In this document: positions 1 through 9,361 of the stretch, in pieces
Layout of the letters: the number at the start of each line of letters is the position of its first letter
Position numbering within the stretch: the first letter of the stretch is position 1
DNA from: Providencia vermicola
GTDB lineage: Bacteria; Pseudomonadota; Gammaproteobacteria; Enterobacterales; Enterobacteriaceae
Length of the DNA stretch: 64,000 nucleotides
Reading direction: 5' to 3'
Assembly: GCF_010748935.1 (NCBI RefSeq)
Contig: NZ_CP048796.1
Location: 3,847,001-3,911,000 of the forward strand
Position numbers and translations under genes: made by a program
Notes under the pieces: generated by a model
What the model was told of the DNA's origin: nothing
What the model saw: only the letters and a program-made list of their open reading frames with translations
Database searches by the model: none

Positions 1-152
1 TCAACGAGATCTATTCCTTTTAAATGTGGATAGTCTTCTGCAAACTGTTTAAATTCTTTTTCCAGTAAAAGTGTTTTCAGTAAATTACGTTGCCAAGCGG
101 GAGGGGATCGCTCAGGAAATATATCTTGCAACAAAGCATCCAAACTAAACAT
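1..152 (-). CDS. Putative acyltransferase (COG3176 'hemolysin'-like), 5' part only
   Basis: The first 50 codons of a minus-strand gene run off the left edge. The ATG at 150-152 follows a good ribosome site (AGGAGA about 7 nt upstream). The peptide begins MFSLDALLQDIFPERSPPAW and contains an FAEDYPHLKG segment. I recall this N-terminus from chromosomal proteins annotated as putative hemolysin or PlsC-like lysophospholipid acyltransferases. The catalytic domain lies outside the window, so the function rests on remembered similarity only. Confidence 0.45.
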   Translation of the reverse strand, partial: MFSLDALLQDIFPERSPPAWQRNLLKTLLLEKEFKQFAEDYPHLKGIDLV

Positions 153-566
153 AATATTGTCTCCTAGTTTAGTTATTGCAAATCTAAGCTAGAATAATGA
201 CAGTCATGTGTCAAACTCATGACAGAAAAATTAATTAATCACTATTTGATTAATTAGCTATATTCTTTATTAATATAGCATAAAAACCCAATATCATCAG
301 TGTGACACCGCGAATAATGTTATTCTCTCCAATCGCTCCAAATATGAACATCACAACACGCTTTAATAATAAAGAATATAAAAGCACGGAGATTTATTAT
401 AAATAGCGATAATCAGATTAAGGGTATGTGAGACATTACCTCTTTCATTTCCGTTGTTTTTTAGTAAAAAACTTTATTATTTAGAATTAATAAAGATAAA
501 AAAACAATCTTCATTCACGCTGTTCATTTTATAAAAAAGAACAGCGTTACCAACTAAGATAAAAGA
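153..566. other. AT-rich intergenic region with two hairpins
   Basis: No gene is visible in this stretch. It holds an AT-rich inverted repeat at 232-241/247-256 (TAATTAATCA and its complement, 5-nt loop). It also holds a stronger hairpin at 517-547, listed separately. Confidence 0.4.
517..547 (-). terminator. Probable terminator of the HutD-family gene
   Basis: Nine-base perfect arms (ACGCTGTTC at 517-525, GAACAGCGT at 539-547) enclose a 13-nt loop. On the minus strand a T-rich stretch follows about 10 nt after the stem. The hairpin lies 20 bp beyond the stop of the minus-strand gene ending at 567, so it is probably that gene's intrinsic terminator. Confidence 0.5.
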
Positions 567-1157
567 TTATGACTTAGAGAATAACTCAATAAGACAAAAG
601 TCATATTCTGATAGAGATGCTGCAATATACGCTAATGAATTCCCTTCATTTTCCACCAACAATGTTTCAAATGCATTCAAAGCATAAGACTTGCCATCGA
701 CAGTGACATTAAGTTGGTCTGCGATATTAAATATCAATACTCGCTCGGCATCACTAATCCATGGAACAGGACTTTGCTGTGTATGGAACCAATGAAGGTG
801 AGCCGCATATTTTTCCGGATTATAGATAAGGTTAAAATCACGAATGGTCTCATCTAACAATTCAGCATAAACATCACTTTCTCCATGAAATGCAAAAAAT
901 TGTTTTTGCCGCAATGTTACCGCTGCTTTTTGGTCAATATGTAGAGCCAGCCCCGAACCACCATCAAGTACACCAATGATCCGTTTTCTATTTGGAAAAT
1001 GGGAGAAAGCGCCTGCTGTTTTAACATCTGCAATAGAAACGCGCCAATCAAAATCAGTCAACCCAACACCGTGACTACGCGCAATTTCTAAAGTAAAACC
1101 CTGCCCATTTTTCCACGGCATCTTTTGATAGTTTTCAGCTGATAATACTCGGGTCAT
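567..1157 (-). CDS. HutD/Ves family cupin protein
   Basis: This 196-aa protein has the HutD (PF05962) signature: an N-terminal PWKNGQG segment, then FDWRVSIADV and FPNRKRIIGVLDGGSG. The family includes E. coli Ves and HutD proteins encoded with histidine utilisation genes; the fold is a small cupin-like beta barrel. Length is normal for the family (about 180-200 aa). No hut genes lie beside it, so a role in histidine catabolism cannot be claimed and Ves-like is equally possible. The biochemical activity of the family is not firmly established. A hairpin terminator follows the stop codon. Confidence 0.8.
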   Translation of the reverse strand: MTRVLSAENYQKMPWKNGQGFTLEIARSHGVGLTDFDWRVSIADVKTAGAFSHFPNRKRIIGVLDGGSGLALHIDQKAAVTLRQKQFFAFHGESDVYAELLDETIRDFNLIYNPEKYAAHLHWFHTQQSPVPWISDAERVLIFNIADQLNVTVDGKSYALNAFETLLVENEGNSLAYIAASLSEYDFCLIELFSKS

Positions 1158-1487
1158 GGATCCATTAGCCTTTAAGTTAGTGGTTTTGTTGTAAGGATTT
1201 AAACATATACTAAAAAATAGCTAAATTATACTGAACTCGTTTTAGTCGTTCATTACACGATGAATGCTTAAGTGAGCAAACCGATAATTTTTTACTTAAA
1301 TTAGATAGATGGCATAGTGATAACTATAAAATCATCCACCACTCAAGCGTTAAACCACCCCGTTTTCTAAGATATTCTGCAAAAAATTAAGGGGGCACTA
1401 TGTGAATCTATTTTAATGATTAAAAACCAAGCAGCAATACGCGTTGAATTAATTTATCTAAAAACTTTTCTTGGACACTTAAAAAAA

Positions 1488-1533
1488 TAATACAATCAGT
1501 TAATTTTACTAGTAAGATTAACTGATTGTATTA
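1488..1533. repeat. 46-bp near-perfect palindrome upstream of mcrB
   Basis: Two 23-base arms meet without a spacer at ACT|AGT (axis between 1510 and 1511). They match at every position except T1505 against G1516, which would still pair in RNA. The sequence is very AT-rich and ends 72 bp before the mcrB ATG. It could be a cruciform, a dyad operator for mcrBC or a hairpin terminator. No clear U-tract supports the last option. The rest of 1158-1605 is AT-rich and shows no gene. Confidence 0.8.
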
Positions 1534-1605
1534 GAATCAAATAACTAAAAATAAAAGTAAAAATTTAAATAATCAGTCGTATCACATAGTAAAGGAAACA
1601 TCACA

Positions 1606-3645
1606 ATGGCTCTTGTGGATAATGTTGAGGCGGGTAAGCTGACTCTAAGTGAATTGATTAACACTTTGGCAAAAGATAAAAACTATTCTCTGTCAAAGTG
1701 GAATAAACGATACCGAGAATTAACAGCACAGCTACAGAAAACGCCAACATTCTTGATGCCTGAAACCGATGATTTGCTAAAACGACTATGGTATGAACGT
1801 AGTAATGGTATTGCGAGTATTAAACAAGGTGTTCCATCTTTAGTTGAATACGAACAGAATCTCCCACTACTTAGAGAGCTCACTGAGCGCATTCGTCAGC
1901 AGCCAGATGAAGCAACCTACCAATACGTCAACGATGCTCTGCAAGAGGCCAAAAAAAATGGGCAATTTAAGCGTATGTACTGGAGCTTAAAAAATCGTGT
2001 ATTTGCCGCCTTTTCACCCGAAATCTGCACCAGCACAGTGGACGAAAATGCGTTTTCTAAAACAGCAGATTTCCTTAATAAGCAATTTCACCTCGGTTTG
2101 GTACTGAAGGGAAATTGGTTACAAAAAAACCACGAATTGAAGCAAGCTATCCACGCACAATCTCCCAATATAGATCCTTATTACGTGAATATGGCTACTT
2201 GGCATCTCTATGAGTTGCTCCGTGAACGTGATAATCAACAAAAAAAGAAAACGGTACCTACCCCCCGATTAACCGCCAGTCATGAACCCAACACCACTAA
2301 AACCCTTTCACATCAACCAACTAACGTGATCTACTTTGGCCCACCAGGCACAGGTAAGACTTACACATTGCAGCAAAAAATGAAAGAGTACACCTCTCAT
2401 GCTATACCAGCCGACCGCGATGCTTGGCTGGATTCTCGCCTTGAGCCATTAAACTGGATGCAGGTAATAACGTTAGTGTTGCTTGATCTTAATAAACGCG
2501 CAAAAGTGCGCCAACTTATTGAACATACATGGTTTCAGCGTAAAGCATTATTAAATGACCGTAATAGCAATTTATCAAATACAGCTTGGGCTACTTTGCA
2601 AGCCTATACCGTTCCCGAATCATTAACCGTTGATTATAAGAATCGGCGTGAACCTGCGATATTTAATAAAACAGATAATAGCGAGTGGCTGCTAATTGAT
2701 GCACAGCTCGAACAAGTAGAGGATTTGCTCGCACTTTACACCGAGCTTAAACATGGCCCTAAACCTGAGGAAGCCATCCAACGTTTTGCTGTGGTTACTT
2801 TTCATCAATCTTACGGCTACGAAGAGTTTATTGAAGGTATCCGCCCTCGCTCTGACGAAAATGGCAACATCTCTTACCCTATTGAGCCGGGTATCTTTAT
2901 GCGCCTATGTCAACGCGCCAATGCCGACCCAGCGCATCGCTATGCTATTTTCATTGATGAAATCAATCGCGGCAATATTTCCAAAATTTTTGGTGAACTG
3001 ATCTCGCTCATTGAAGTGGACAAACGGGCTGGCATGCTCAATGCCATGAGCCTGCAACTGTCTTATAGCCGTGCTCATTTCAGTGTTCCCGCCAATGTTG
3101 ATATTATTGGAGCCATGAATACCGCAGATCGTTCTTTAGCTATGATGGACACGGCTTTACGCCGCCGCTTTGACTTTATTGAAATGATGCCTGACCTATC
3201 TTTATTAAGTGATATAAAAGTTAAAGGTATTGAACTTGAGCCTTTGCTAGAAAGACTTAACAGCCGTATCGAAGCACTTTATGATAGAGAACACACATTA
3301 GGGCATGCATTCTTTATACCCGTAAAAAAAGCACTCGATACTCACGATGAAGATTCCGCATTTGAACAATTAAAGTGGGTATTTCAGAATAAAATTATCC
3401 CTCTCTTGCAGGAATATTTCTTCGATGACTGGAGCAAGATTAGATTAGTACTTGCTGATAATCAAAAATCTGAGGAGCATTTACAATTCGTCATTGAAAA
3501 AAATAACGATTTAGATACGCTTTTTGGTAGCGATCATCCATTAGGAAGCCATATTCAGCAATTAACAACATATGAATTAGAGGCATTTGATCAGGAAATT
3601 TGGGATACCCCACAAGCCTATAAAGCAATTTATCAACCACAATAA
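1606..3645 (+). CDS. mcrB: McrB-like AAA+ GTPase of a modification-dependent restriction system
   Basis: The 679-aa protein has a variable N-terminal region (about residues 1-235), presumably for recognition of modified DNA, then a McrB-type AAA+ motor. Walker A GPPGTGKT is at residues 245-252, Walker B IFIDEINRG has D451-E452, and the family signature MNTADRS begins at residue 504, followed by an arginine-rich DTALRRRF. McrB-family motors hydrolyse GTP and translocate DNA for the McrC nuclease. RBS AAGGAAA precedes the ATG. mcrC follows 29 bp downstream on the same strand. The N-terminal region does not resemble the E. coli McrB 5mC-binding domain that I remember, so the recognised modification is open. 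Confidence 0.9.
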   Translation: MALVDNVEAGKLTLSELINTLAKDKNYSLSKWNKRYRELTAQLQKTPTFLMPETDDLLKRLWYERSNGIASIKQGVPSLVEYEQNLPLLRELTERIRQQPDEATYQYVNDALQEAKKNGQFKRMYWSLKNRVFAAFSPEICTSTVDENAFSKTADFLNKQFHLGLVLKGNWLQKNHELKQAIHAQSPNIDPYYVNMATWHLYELLRERDNQQKKKTVPTPRLTASHEPNTTKTLSHQPTNVIYFGPPGTGKTYTLQQKMKEYTSHAIPADRDAWLDSRLEPLNWMQVITLVLLDLNKRAKVRQLIEHTWFQRKALLNDRNSNLSNTAWATLQAYTVPESLTVDYKNRREPAIFNKTDNSEWLLIDAQLEQVEDLLALYTELKHGPKPEEAIQRFAVVTFHQSYGYEEFIEGIRPRSDENGNISYPIEPGIFMRLCQRANADPAHRYAIFIDEINRGNISKIFGELISLIEVDKRAGMLNAMSLQLSYSRAHFSVPANVDIIGAMNTADRSLAMMDTALRRRFDFIEMMPDLSLLSDIKVKGIELEPLLERLNSRIEALYDREHTLGHAFFIPVKKALDTHDEDSAFEQLKWVFQNKIIPLLQEYFFDDWSKIRLVLADNQKSEEHLQFVIEKNNDLDTLFGSDHPLGSHIQQLTTYELEAFDQEIWDTPQAYKAIYQPQ

Positions 3646-3674
3646 TCCCCTTTTTATAAGTAGGCTAGAAATAT

Positions 3675-4967
3675 ATGGATGAAGTCATTTCTATTTTCGA
3701 GTATGACCTTTTAGGAAGAGAAAAATCATCGCCTACTGGCGTGAGAATACTTCATCCAGAACTCTTTGATTATTTAGAGCAACTGAGTTTAGCAACTCCT
3801 CAAGGAAGCAAATTATTCAAATTGACTTCACGCTCAGGTTTTAAATTACTTCAGGTACAAAACTACGCTGGAGTCTTATATACACCTCACGGCACACAGC
3901 TTGAGATATTACCTAAAATTGGTAAAAACCTCACGAGTAAGAGTGCACGAGAAGCCTTTCTTACAATGTTAAGCCATCTTCCTAACTTTCGACACCTTCG
4001 AACACAACAGACAACGCTACAAACTCAACATACACCGCTGCTTGAAATTTTTATCCACCAATTTTTGTATAGCGTTAGCCTATTAATTAAACAAGGTTTA
4101 CGTTCAAATTATGTAAGTGAGCAAAATAACTCGTCATATATGAAAGGAAAGTTAATTCTTTCAGAACAATTACGACATAACATAGTGAATCGTCATAGAT
4201 TTTGTATTGAGTATGATGAATACATGCCTGATTGCGCAGCCAATCGGCTTTTACACTCCGCACTAAATGCGTTGGTTAGTTTAAAATTATCATCAGAGAA
4301 TCAACGCTGGCTTTACGAATTACGCTTTGCTTTTGACGGTATTCCACTGAGTCGTGATATTGAAAGCGATATAAATAGCCTACGCTTGGAACGCGGCATG
4401 GCTCATTACCATGAACCACTCATTTGGGCACAATTAATTCTCAGGGGAATGAGCCCAACCTCTTTACAAGGAAATGTTAAAGCAATATCACTTTTATTTC
4501 CTATGGAAGCAATATTTGAGGCTTTTGTTGCACAAACCATCCACAATGAATTGCCTCCGGAATTTAAAATTGCAGCACAAGTAAGCAGTTATTCCTTAGT
4601 AACACATGGCAATAATAACTGTTTTAAACTTCGCCCAGACCTGCTAATTCAATCACGCCAGCCTGTTAAAGCTAAAATAGTGATGGACACTAAATGGAAG
4701 TTAATAAATTGCAAACAAAGAAAAAAATCGCTATATGGGCTATCACAATCGGACTTCTACCAAATGTTTGCCTATGGACAAAAATATCTTAATGGAGAAG
4801 GTGAGATGTATTTAATCTATCCAGCACATGATGATTTTAGTCAACCAATACAACAACATTTTGCTTTTTCAGATACCTTGAGATTATGGGTTGTACCATA
4901 TCAGATTACAGAAAAAGCAGGCCAAAGAATGATGTGGCCAGATAAGAGCTGTAATCTGATTAAATAA
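3675..4967 (+). CDS. mcrC: McrC-like endonuclease subunit
   Basis: This 430-aa protein is the partner of the preceding McrB motor. The C-terminal half carries a PD-(D/E)xK nuclease core: RPDLLI with D322, then VMDTKWK with D338 and K340. The N-terminal half contains the YAGVLYTP and LEILPKIG segments typical of McrC proteins (PF10117). McrC binds the McrB hexamer, stimulates its GTPase and makes the double-strand cut. The 29-bp gap to mcrB implies one operon. The gene looks intact. Confidence 0.9.
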   Translation: MDEVISIFEYDLLGREKSSPTGVRILHPELFDYLEQLSLATPQGSKLFKLTSRSGFKLLQVQNYAGVLYTPHGTQLEILPKIGKNLTSKSAREAFLTMLSHLPNFRHLRTQQTTLQTQHTPLLEIFIHQFLYSVSLLIKQGLRSNYVSEQNNSSYMKGKLILSEQLRHNIVNRHRFCIEYDEYMPDCAANRLLHSALNALVSLKLSSENQRWLYELRFAFDGIPLSRDIESDINSLRLERGMAHYHEPLIWAQLILRGMSPTSLQGNVKAISLLFPMEAIFEAFVAQTIHNELPPEFKIAAQVSSYSLVTHGNNNCFKLRPDLLIQSRQPVKAKIVMDTKWKLINCKQRKKSLYGLSQSDFYQMFAYGQKYLNGEGEMYLIYPAHDDFSQPIQQHFAFSDTLRLWVVPYQITEKAGQRMMWPDKSCNLIK

Positions 4968-5326
4968 ACTTAATCTATTTCAATATAGATAGATTATTAT
5001 TTTTTCTCTGATTACGAAAACTCATCTACCATCCCTTGAATTCATTTATCTTTAATAAAATTATTTAAACTCCGTAGCTAAAAAAATGAAAATATCAAAG
5101 TGATTTTTATTTTACCCAACAAAATCTTCTACAGAGTCATATTTTATGACAACATTTTATAACTATTGGTTATAAATCAATCAATATGTGAACCCTTGGT
5201 TTCTTAAGTGCTCTATTGGGACATCAGCAACTAATTTATATTGATCCCTAAGTAAACGTTAAGGTACTAATAGTAGAGAATAACGCCAACTATTTTGAAC
5301 TGATTATTATTTTAAAGGAAAGTACT
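4968..5326. other. AT-rich intergenic region, no gene seen
   Basis: The 359 bp between mcrC and the reductase gene contain no convincing ORF. A ribosome site (AAAGGAAAG) close to the right end serves the next gene. Confidence 0.4.
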
Positions 5327-5866
5327 ATGCGTAATATTATCTATATAGCAACCAGCCTAGACGGCTATATTGCTGATGCAAATAATCTGTTAGATTGGCT
5401 ATTTTCCGTTCCTAATCCTGAACAAGATGATATGGGCTTTTCAGCGTTTATGCAAAGAATTGATGCTGTTGTCATGGGACGAAATACATTTGAAACTGTA
5501 TGTAATTTTGATGGTGAATGGCCATACAATAAACCCGTATTTGTCTTGTCAAACTCAATGAAAGCAATACCAGAAAAACTCATAGGAAAAGCGATACATC
5601 TTGTACGGGGTGATATAACGGGCGTAATAGACTCAATACATCGTGCAGGCTTTCACACCCTTTATATCGATGGAGGCTCCGCAGCAAAACAATGTCTTGT
5701 AGAAGATTTAATCGATGAAATGATAATTACAACTGTACCGATACTATTAGGTGGCGGCACGCCATTATTTGGGCATGTAAAAGAACCATTGCAGTTTATT
5801 CATATTAAATCAGAACGTTATTTTGACTACATGGTTAAAAATACATGGTATCGCCAGCGGAAATAA
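5327..5866 (+). CDS. Dihydrofolate reductase family protein (RibD C-terminal fold)
   Basis: This 179-aa protein has the layout of the RibD_C/DHFR-like family: an N-terminal beta strand with SLDGYIA (substrate/NADPH loop), VVMGRNTFE near residue 47, and VFVLSNS. The nucleotide-binding segment LYIDGGSAAKQ and the C-terminal TVPILLGGGTPLFG follow. Such proteins are NAD(P)H-dependent reductases similar to B. subtilis YyaP/YwjB. The real substrate is unknown, and the full length argues for a functional stand-alone enzyme. AAAGGAAAG lies 6-14 nt before ATG. Long AT-rich spacers flank it, so it is probably monocistronic. Confidence 0.85.
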   Translation: MRNIIYIATSLDGYIADANNLLDWLFSVPNPEQDDMGFSAFMQRIDAVVMGRNTFETVCNFDGEWPYNKPVFVLSNSMKAIPEKLIGKAIHLVRGDITGVIDSIHRAGFHTLYIDGGSAAKQCLVEDLIDEMIITTVPILLGGGTPLFGHVKEPLQFIHIKSERYFDYMVKNTWYRQRK

Positions 5867-6551
5867 TGATGTAGTGAACATATATTTTTCTAAATAGGGT
5901 ATAGTTTTTCATACCTCACGCGCTTCTATCGCTTATAGTCTATTGGATTAATTATAGTCAGTTATGGAGTATGAAAAACACCAAGCCTTGTCTTTTAATT
6001 AAAACATTAAATTTTCCATACTGGTAATTTTTCTAATATGCTTATTATAATTTCTGGTGATTGATCTTATCTATATATTGTTTCATCATAGAATATGACT
6101 CTTTGCATTCTTTTTAATCCGAAAGCCAATCAAATATATTAACAATATGAAACTATACTTCAACGATAACTTTAACGACACGTTTATTATCTTAAAAACA
6201 GTTAACGAATCATAGGAGTATTTGCTTATTTTTCATTATAAAATACACTATCACACATTATAACTGACTAATATCAGATATAAGTTTAATTTGACGAGTG
6301 CAGTCTAGGCATTTTTAACTTTTATAACCTATTGCTATTCATACAAGAAACACAACATAAAATAACTCAAGTATTGCTCTCTGAGCATTTTTCTCTACCT
6401 AGAGTTCTAAAATATTGTTAAGCCATACCTATATAACACAAAAAGTGCGAACAAAAGTGCCACCTCATTATATTATTGAAATGACCTAAATATAGCTTAT
6501 CGCAATCGATTGAACGTTATGATTTCAAATTGAGGATCACTTAGGAATTAT
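5867..6551. other. 685-bp AT-rich gene-free stretch
   Basis: No ORF resembles a protein in this stretch. An 11-base inverted repeat (GTTTTTCATAC at 5904-5914 and its complement at 5969-5979) is separated by 54 bp and could bracket a regulatory region. I could not recognise any RNA gene. Confidence 0.4.
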
Positions 6552-7289
6552 ATGACTATGTCTGAACAGAATATCTATGATAATCCAATTTTCTTTGAGA
6601 AGTACAAAAGCTTAAGAATGAATGACACGGGTCTGAATGGAATAATGGAAGAACCCGCGCTAAGGGTGTTACTACCGGATTTAACGGATAAAATTGTTCT
6701 TGATTTAGGGAGTGGATTCGGTGATTTTGCTCGCTATGCCCATAGCATGGGAGCCAAAAAAGTTTATGGCGTTGAATTATCTGCAAACATGATTGAGCAA
6801 GCAAAGCTCATCACACACACTGACGATATTGAATATATTCATGCCTCAATGACTGATCTTCCTAAGTTTCAAGAAAGTTTTGATTTAGTGATTTCCTCTC
6901 TCGCGATTCATTACGTTGCTAATTTTAATCAACTTGCCAAAGAGGTATATTCACACCTCAAACCAGGTGGGAAATTTATCTTTTCGGTCGAACACCCAAT
7001 GTGTACTGCGAAATCATCATCATTTATGAAAAATATAAATGGTGAATTTGTCTGTATGCCCGTTGATAACTACCAAAATGAATCAATACGCCACACTACA
7101 TGGTTTGTTGAGGATGTTATTAAATATCATAGAACATTAGAAAGTTATATCACTGGGCTGCTTGGTGCAGGGTTTACCCTCGATGCTTTAAAAGAGCCTA
7201 AAGTCATAGACTCAGCACTTATAGATAGGCCAGAAACAGCCATTTTTAATCGTTATGCACCTTTTTTAATATTAAGCGCATATCGCTAA
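6552..7289 (+). CDS. Class I SAM-dependent methyltransferase
   Basis: The 245-aa protein has the class I motif I VLDLGSGFGDFARYA (D51 and the following glycines), then VYGVELS for the acidic ribose-binding residue, and FDLVISSLAIHYV as motif IV. This matches UbiE/Methyltransf_11-type small-molecule methylases. The substrate cannot be read from the sequence. Two start codons lie close together (6552 and 6558); GAGGATCA lies 18-25 nt upstream, so either is possible. It is not part of an obvious operon. Confidence 0.85.
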   Translation: MTMSEQNIYDNPIFFEKYKSLRMNDTGLNGIMEEPALRVLLPDLTDKIVLDLGSGFGDFARYAHSMGAKKVYGVELSANMIEQAKLITHTDDIEYIHASMTDLPKFQESFDLVISSLAIHYVANFNQLAKEVYSHLKPGGKFIFSVEHPMCTAKSSSFMKNINGEFVCMPVDNYQNESIRHTTWFVEDVIKYHRTLESYITGLLGAGFTLDALKEPKVIDSALIDRPETAIFNRYAPFLILSAYR

Positions 7290-7298
7290 TTGTAAGCA

Positions 7299-7508
7299 GT
7301 GTACATTGGTTACGATTATTTAATCAGTATGGTGCTTTGTTCAATGCCAACATATTGGTTGCGATTGACTACAGGGTGTCGATATGAAGTAAAAATTCAA
7401 AACGGCACTTTGGGAACTTACCGAGAGAAACGGTTAATACCATTTTTGAAAAGAATATATTGTCTTCCAAGCGCCAAAACCAAGGAGATGCTGGAGGCAT
7501 GGAAATAA
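7299..7508 (+). CDS. Unassigned 69-codon ORF, possibly a fragment
   Basis: This GTG-initiated reading frame starts 9 bp after the methyltransferase stop. Its peptide includes YREKRLIPFLKRIYCLPSAK. I do not recognise it, see no clear ribosome site, and it may be a remnant. It lies just left of the island repeat. Confidence 0.2.
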   Translation: MYIGYDYLISMVLCSMPTYWLRLTTGCRYEVKIQNGTLGTYREKRLIPFLKRIYCLPSAKTKEMLEAWK

Positions 7509-7620
7509 ACTCTTTTTTGGTAACTAAAAGCATAATTGTTATTAAAAGATATATTCAACTCGAGAGAAGATGTATTGAATAAATTACGTTATGACAAGTT
7601 AACGTAATTACATACTACGA

Positions 7621-7697
7621 AAAGAGAATTTGAGACATAAAAAAAGACGCCTTTTAGCGTCTTATTTTCACTTAAATGGTGCCGAAGGCCGGACTCG
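7621..7697. repeat. Distal att repeat (copy of leuX 3' end and terminator)
   Basis: This 77-bp sequence is identical base for base to 19065-19141. It ends with the complement of the last 21 nt of leuX, including CCA. Identity stops exactly after GGACTCG, where the intact gene continues with AACCGGCAC and this copy with CTTTTAATA. It is the far boundary of the island. Confidence 0.93.
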
Positions 7698-7996
7698 CTT
7701 TTAATAGGTAATACATTATTTTTAATTGATATAAATTTACAGATAATTTCTTGTATACTTAAATGTATACTCGGTGGTTTGAGGTTTGAGAACTAAATTA
7801 ATTAGCACCACTCCCTCTCTTACATAAGCTTCTGACATAATACCATTTTTATCCTTCCTGTTGGACATTATTAAAATACTAACACCCTACTCTTATTAAT
7901 TGTAATCCTTAGTAATTGTTAAAAATAACTTGTCAATGTCTTAACACTGGTCAACAATAACATTTAACTTAAGTTCAGTTACGTTTAGGGACAGGC
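7698..7996. other. Island left end, promoter region of the PAAR gene
   Basis: No gene is seen in these 299 bp. The sequence contains two GTATAC sites 6 bp apart (7753-7758 and 7765-7770) in an AT-rich dyad that could be a regulator site. Confidence 0.3.
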
Positions 7997-8908
7997 ATGC
8001 CGATAGGATATTTTTTACGAGTTGGCGATAAAACAACATGTGGCGGTCAGATTTTAACCGGTGATAATACCTTTATATTTCATGGAAGATCTGCTGCACG
8101 TCAGGGCGATCTAGTTACCTGTGGAAAGCATTCTGGGACATACAACATACTTGGTGGCGTTAGCAATGTATGGGGTAATGGTAGAATGATGGCTGGGACA
8201 CTGGATAGCTTTAGCTCCTGCCCATGCAAAGCAAGACTGATAAACTCCATCACTGATTGCTACAGTAAAGAAGATGAGCCAGCCAAAGCAAGATCTTTCG
8301 TTGAAACTGAACAAAAGCAGCTAATAACAACACCTAAGCCGCCATCAACTGTTAATAATGTTTTTAGTAATAATTTAAATATTCCCGTTATCACCAATCC
8401 AAACCCAATCAATGATTCACTCATTGAAAATCCTGTCAAAATATATGTAATGATAAACAACGAATGGATAGGCCATGTTGGGTTGGTTATTGGTGAAGGC
8501 GAAGGTTCTTTGTTATATGACCCTGCAGGCTCATATACTGGATGTTACAAAAGACAATGTGAAGATGGGGTAACTATACACCGGGGTTCAGGAGAATTTT
8601 TTGAATACCCAAATTATGATTGGGATGATTATTTAGCTTACCAGAGAGACGATGGTGAAGATATTGCTATAATTGAATTTGTTATACCTGAACAACAAGC
8701 AGAACTCCTACGTAATTTAGTCTTTGAATATGGTGGTGCTGGGATCATGGAATGTGCCAAACGTATTTATACGGTGTTACATGAAAGTGGCGGAATTTTT
8801 AGTAAGTTGGAAGAGCCTTTTTGGCTACGTTCGCCTTGGGAACTAAAAAAACAACTATTGGATATTTACTACCCTAGCCGTGGTGGGGTGATATCAGGTG
8901 CCTACTAA
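7997..8908 (+). CDS. PAAR-domain protein with permuted papain-like toxin domain (type VI effector candidate)
   Basis: 303 aa. Residues 1-95 form a PAAR domain (VGDKTTCGGQILTG, ARQGDLVTCGKH, MAGTLDSFSSCPC), which in other systems caps the VgrG spike of a type VI secretion tube. Residues 95-145 look like a low-complexity linker. The C-terminal part has WIGHVGLVIGEGEGSLLYD with H160 and later GIMECAKRIYTVL with C253. This His-before-Cys order is that of circularly permuted NlpC/P60 or papain-like hydrolases, so an amidase or peptidase toxin is inferred. RBS TAGGGA precedes the ATG. The stop overlaps the start of the next gene by 11 bp, as expected for an effector/immunity pair. No VgrG or T6SS core gene lies nearby. 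Confidence 0.8.
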   Translation: MPIGYFLRVGDKTTCGGQILTGDNTFIFHGRSAARQGDLVTCGKHSGTYNILGGVSNVWGNGRMMAGTLDSFSSCPCKARLINSITDCYSKEDEPAKARSFVETEQKQLITTPKPPSTVNNVFSNNLNIPVITNPNPINDSLIENPVKIYVMINNEWIGHVGLVIGEGEGSLLYDPAGSYTGCYKRQCEDGVTIHRGSGEFFEYPNYDWDDYLAYQRDDGEDIAIIEFVIPEQQAELLRNLVFEYGGAGIMECAKRIYTVLHESGGIFSKLEEPFWLRSPWELKKQLLDIYYPSRGGVISGAY

Positions 8909-9332
8909 AATATCCTATATCTCATTATCTTTAGGTATTTTATTTTATTACCTTGAAATGGTTCATGAGTTTTTTTTCAGGCTGTATCCGAAGGCAATGA
9001 ATACAGTGCCTATATTTCAACATCAAACCTTATTGAGTATCATTTTTGCTATTTACCTTTTATCTATAGCCCCCTTATTCTTTTTATGCATCAAAAGTAA
9101 GATAAATAATGGCTATCGTTTTTTATTTTACATAGCTCTACCGTACATATTTTCTGTAATTACTTGGTACTTTAATATTTATATTGCCAATCCAAATCAG
9201 TACTCCAGTAGTGGTTCAATCACTGGAGTACTTGGCCACATGTTCATGACATCTTATATAATACATGGTGTATTTTTAATTCCTATAGTTGCATATGCAG
9301 CTGATTTTTTACTTCGTAAAATGTTGAAGTAA
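8898..9332 (+). CDS. Four-helix membrane protein, probable immunity protein
   Basis: This 144-aa protein starts at a GTG inside the last codons of the PAAR gene and is probably translationally coupled to it. Four hydrophobic segments are visible, around residues 8-25, 48-66, 74-92 and 115-137. I do not recognise a family. Its position directly behind a PAAR-toxin gene and its membrane nature suggest that it protects the producer from a toxin acting in the periplasm or membrane; this is inference from context. The base composition is as AT-rich as the rest of the cargo. Confidence 0.65.
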   Translation: MPTKISYISLSLGILFYYLEMVHEFFFRLYPKAMNTVPIFQHQTLLSIIFAIYLLSIAPLFFLCIKSKINNGYRFLFYIALPYIFSVITWYFNIYIANPNQYSSSGSITGVLGHMFMTSYIIHGVFLIPIVAYAADFLLRKMLK

Positions 9333-9361
9333 ACTGTTTTTATTAAATATAGAGCGATTAA

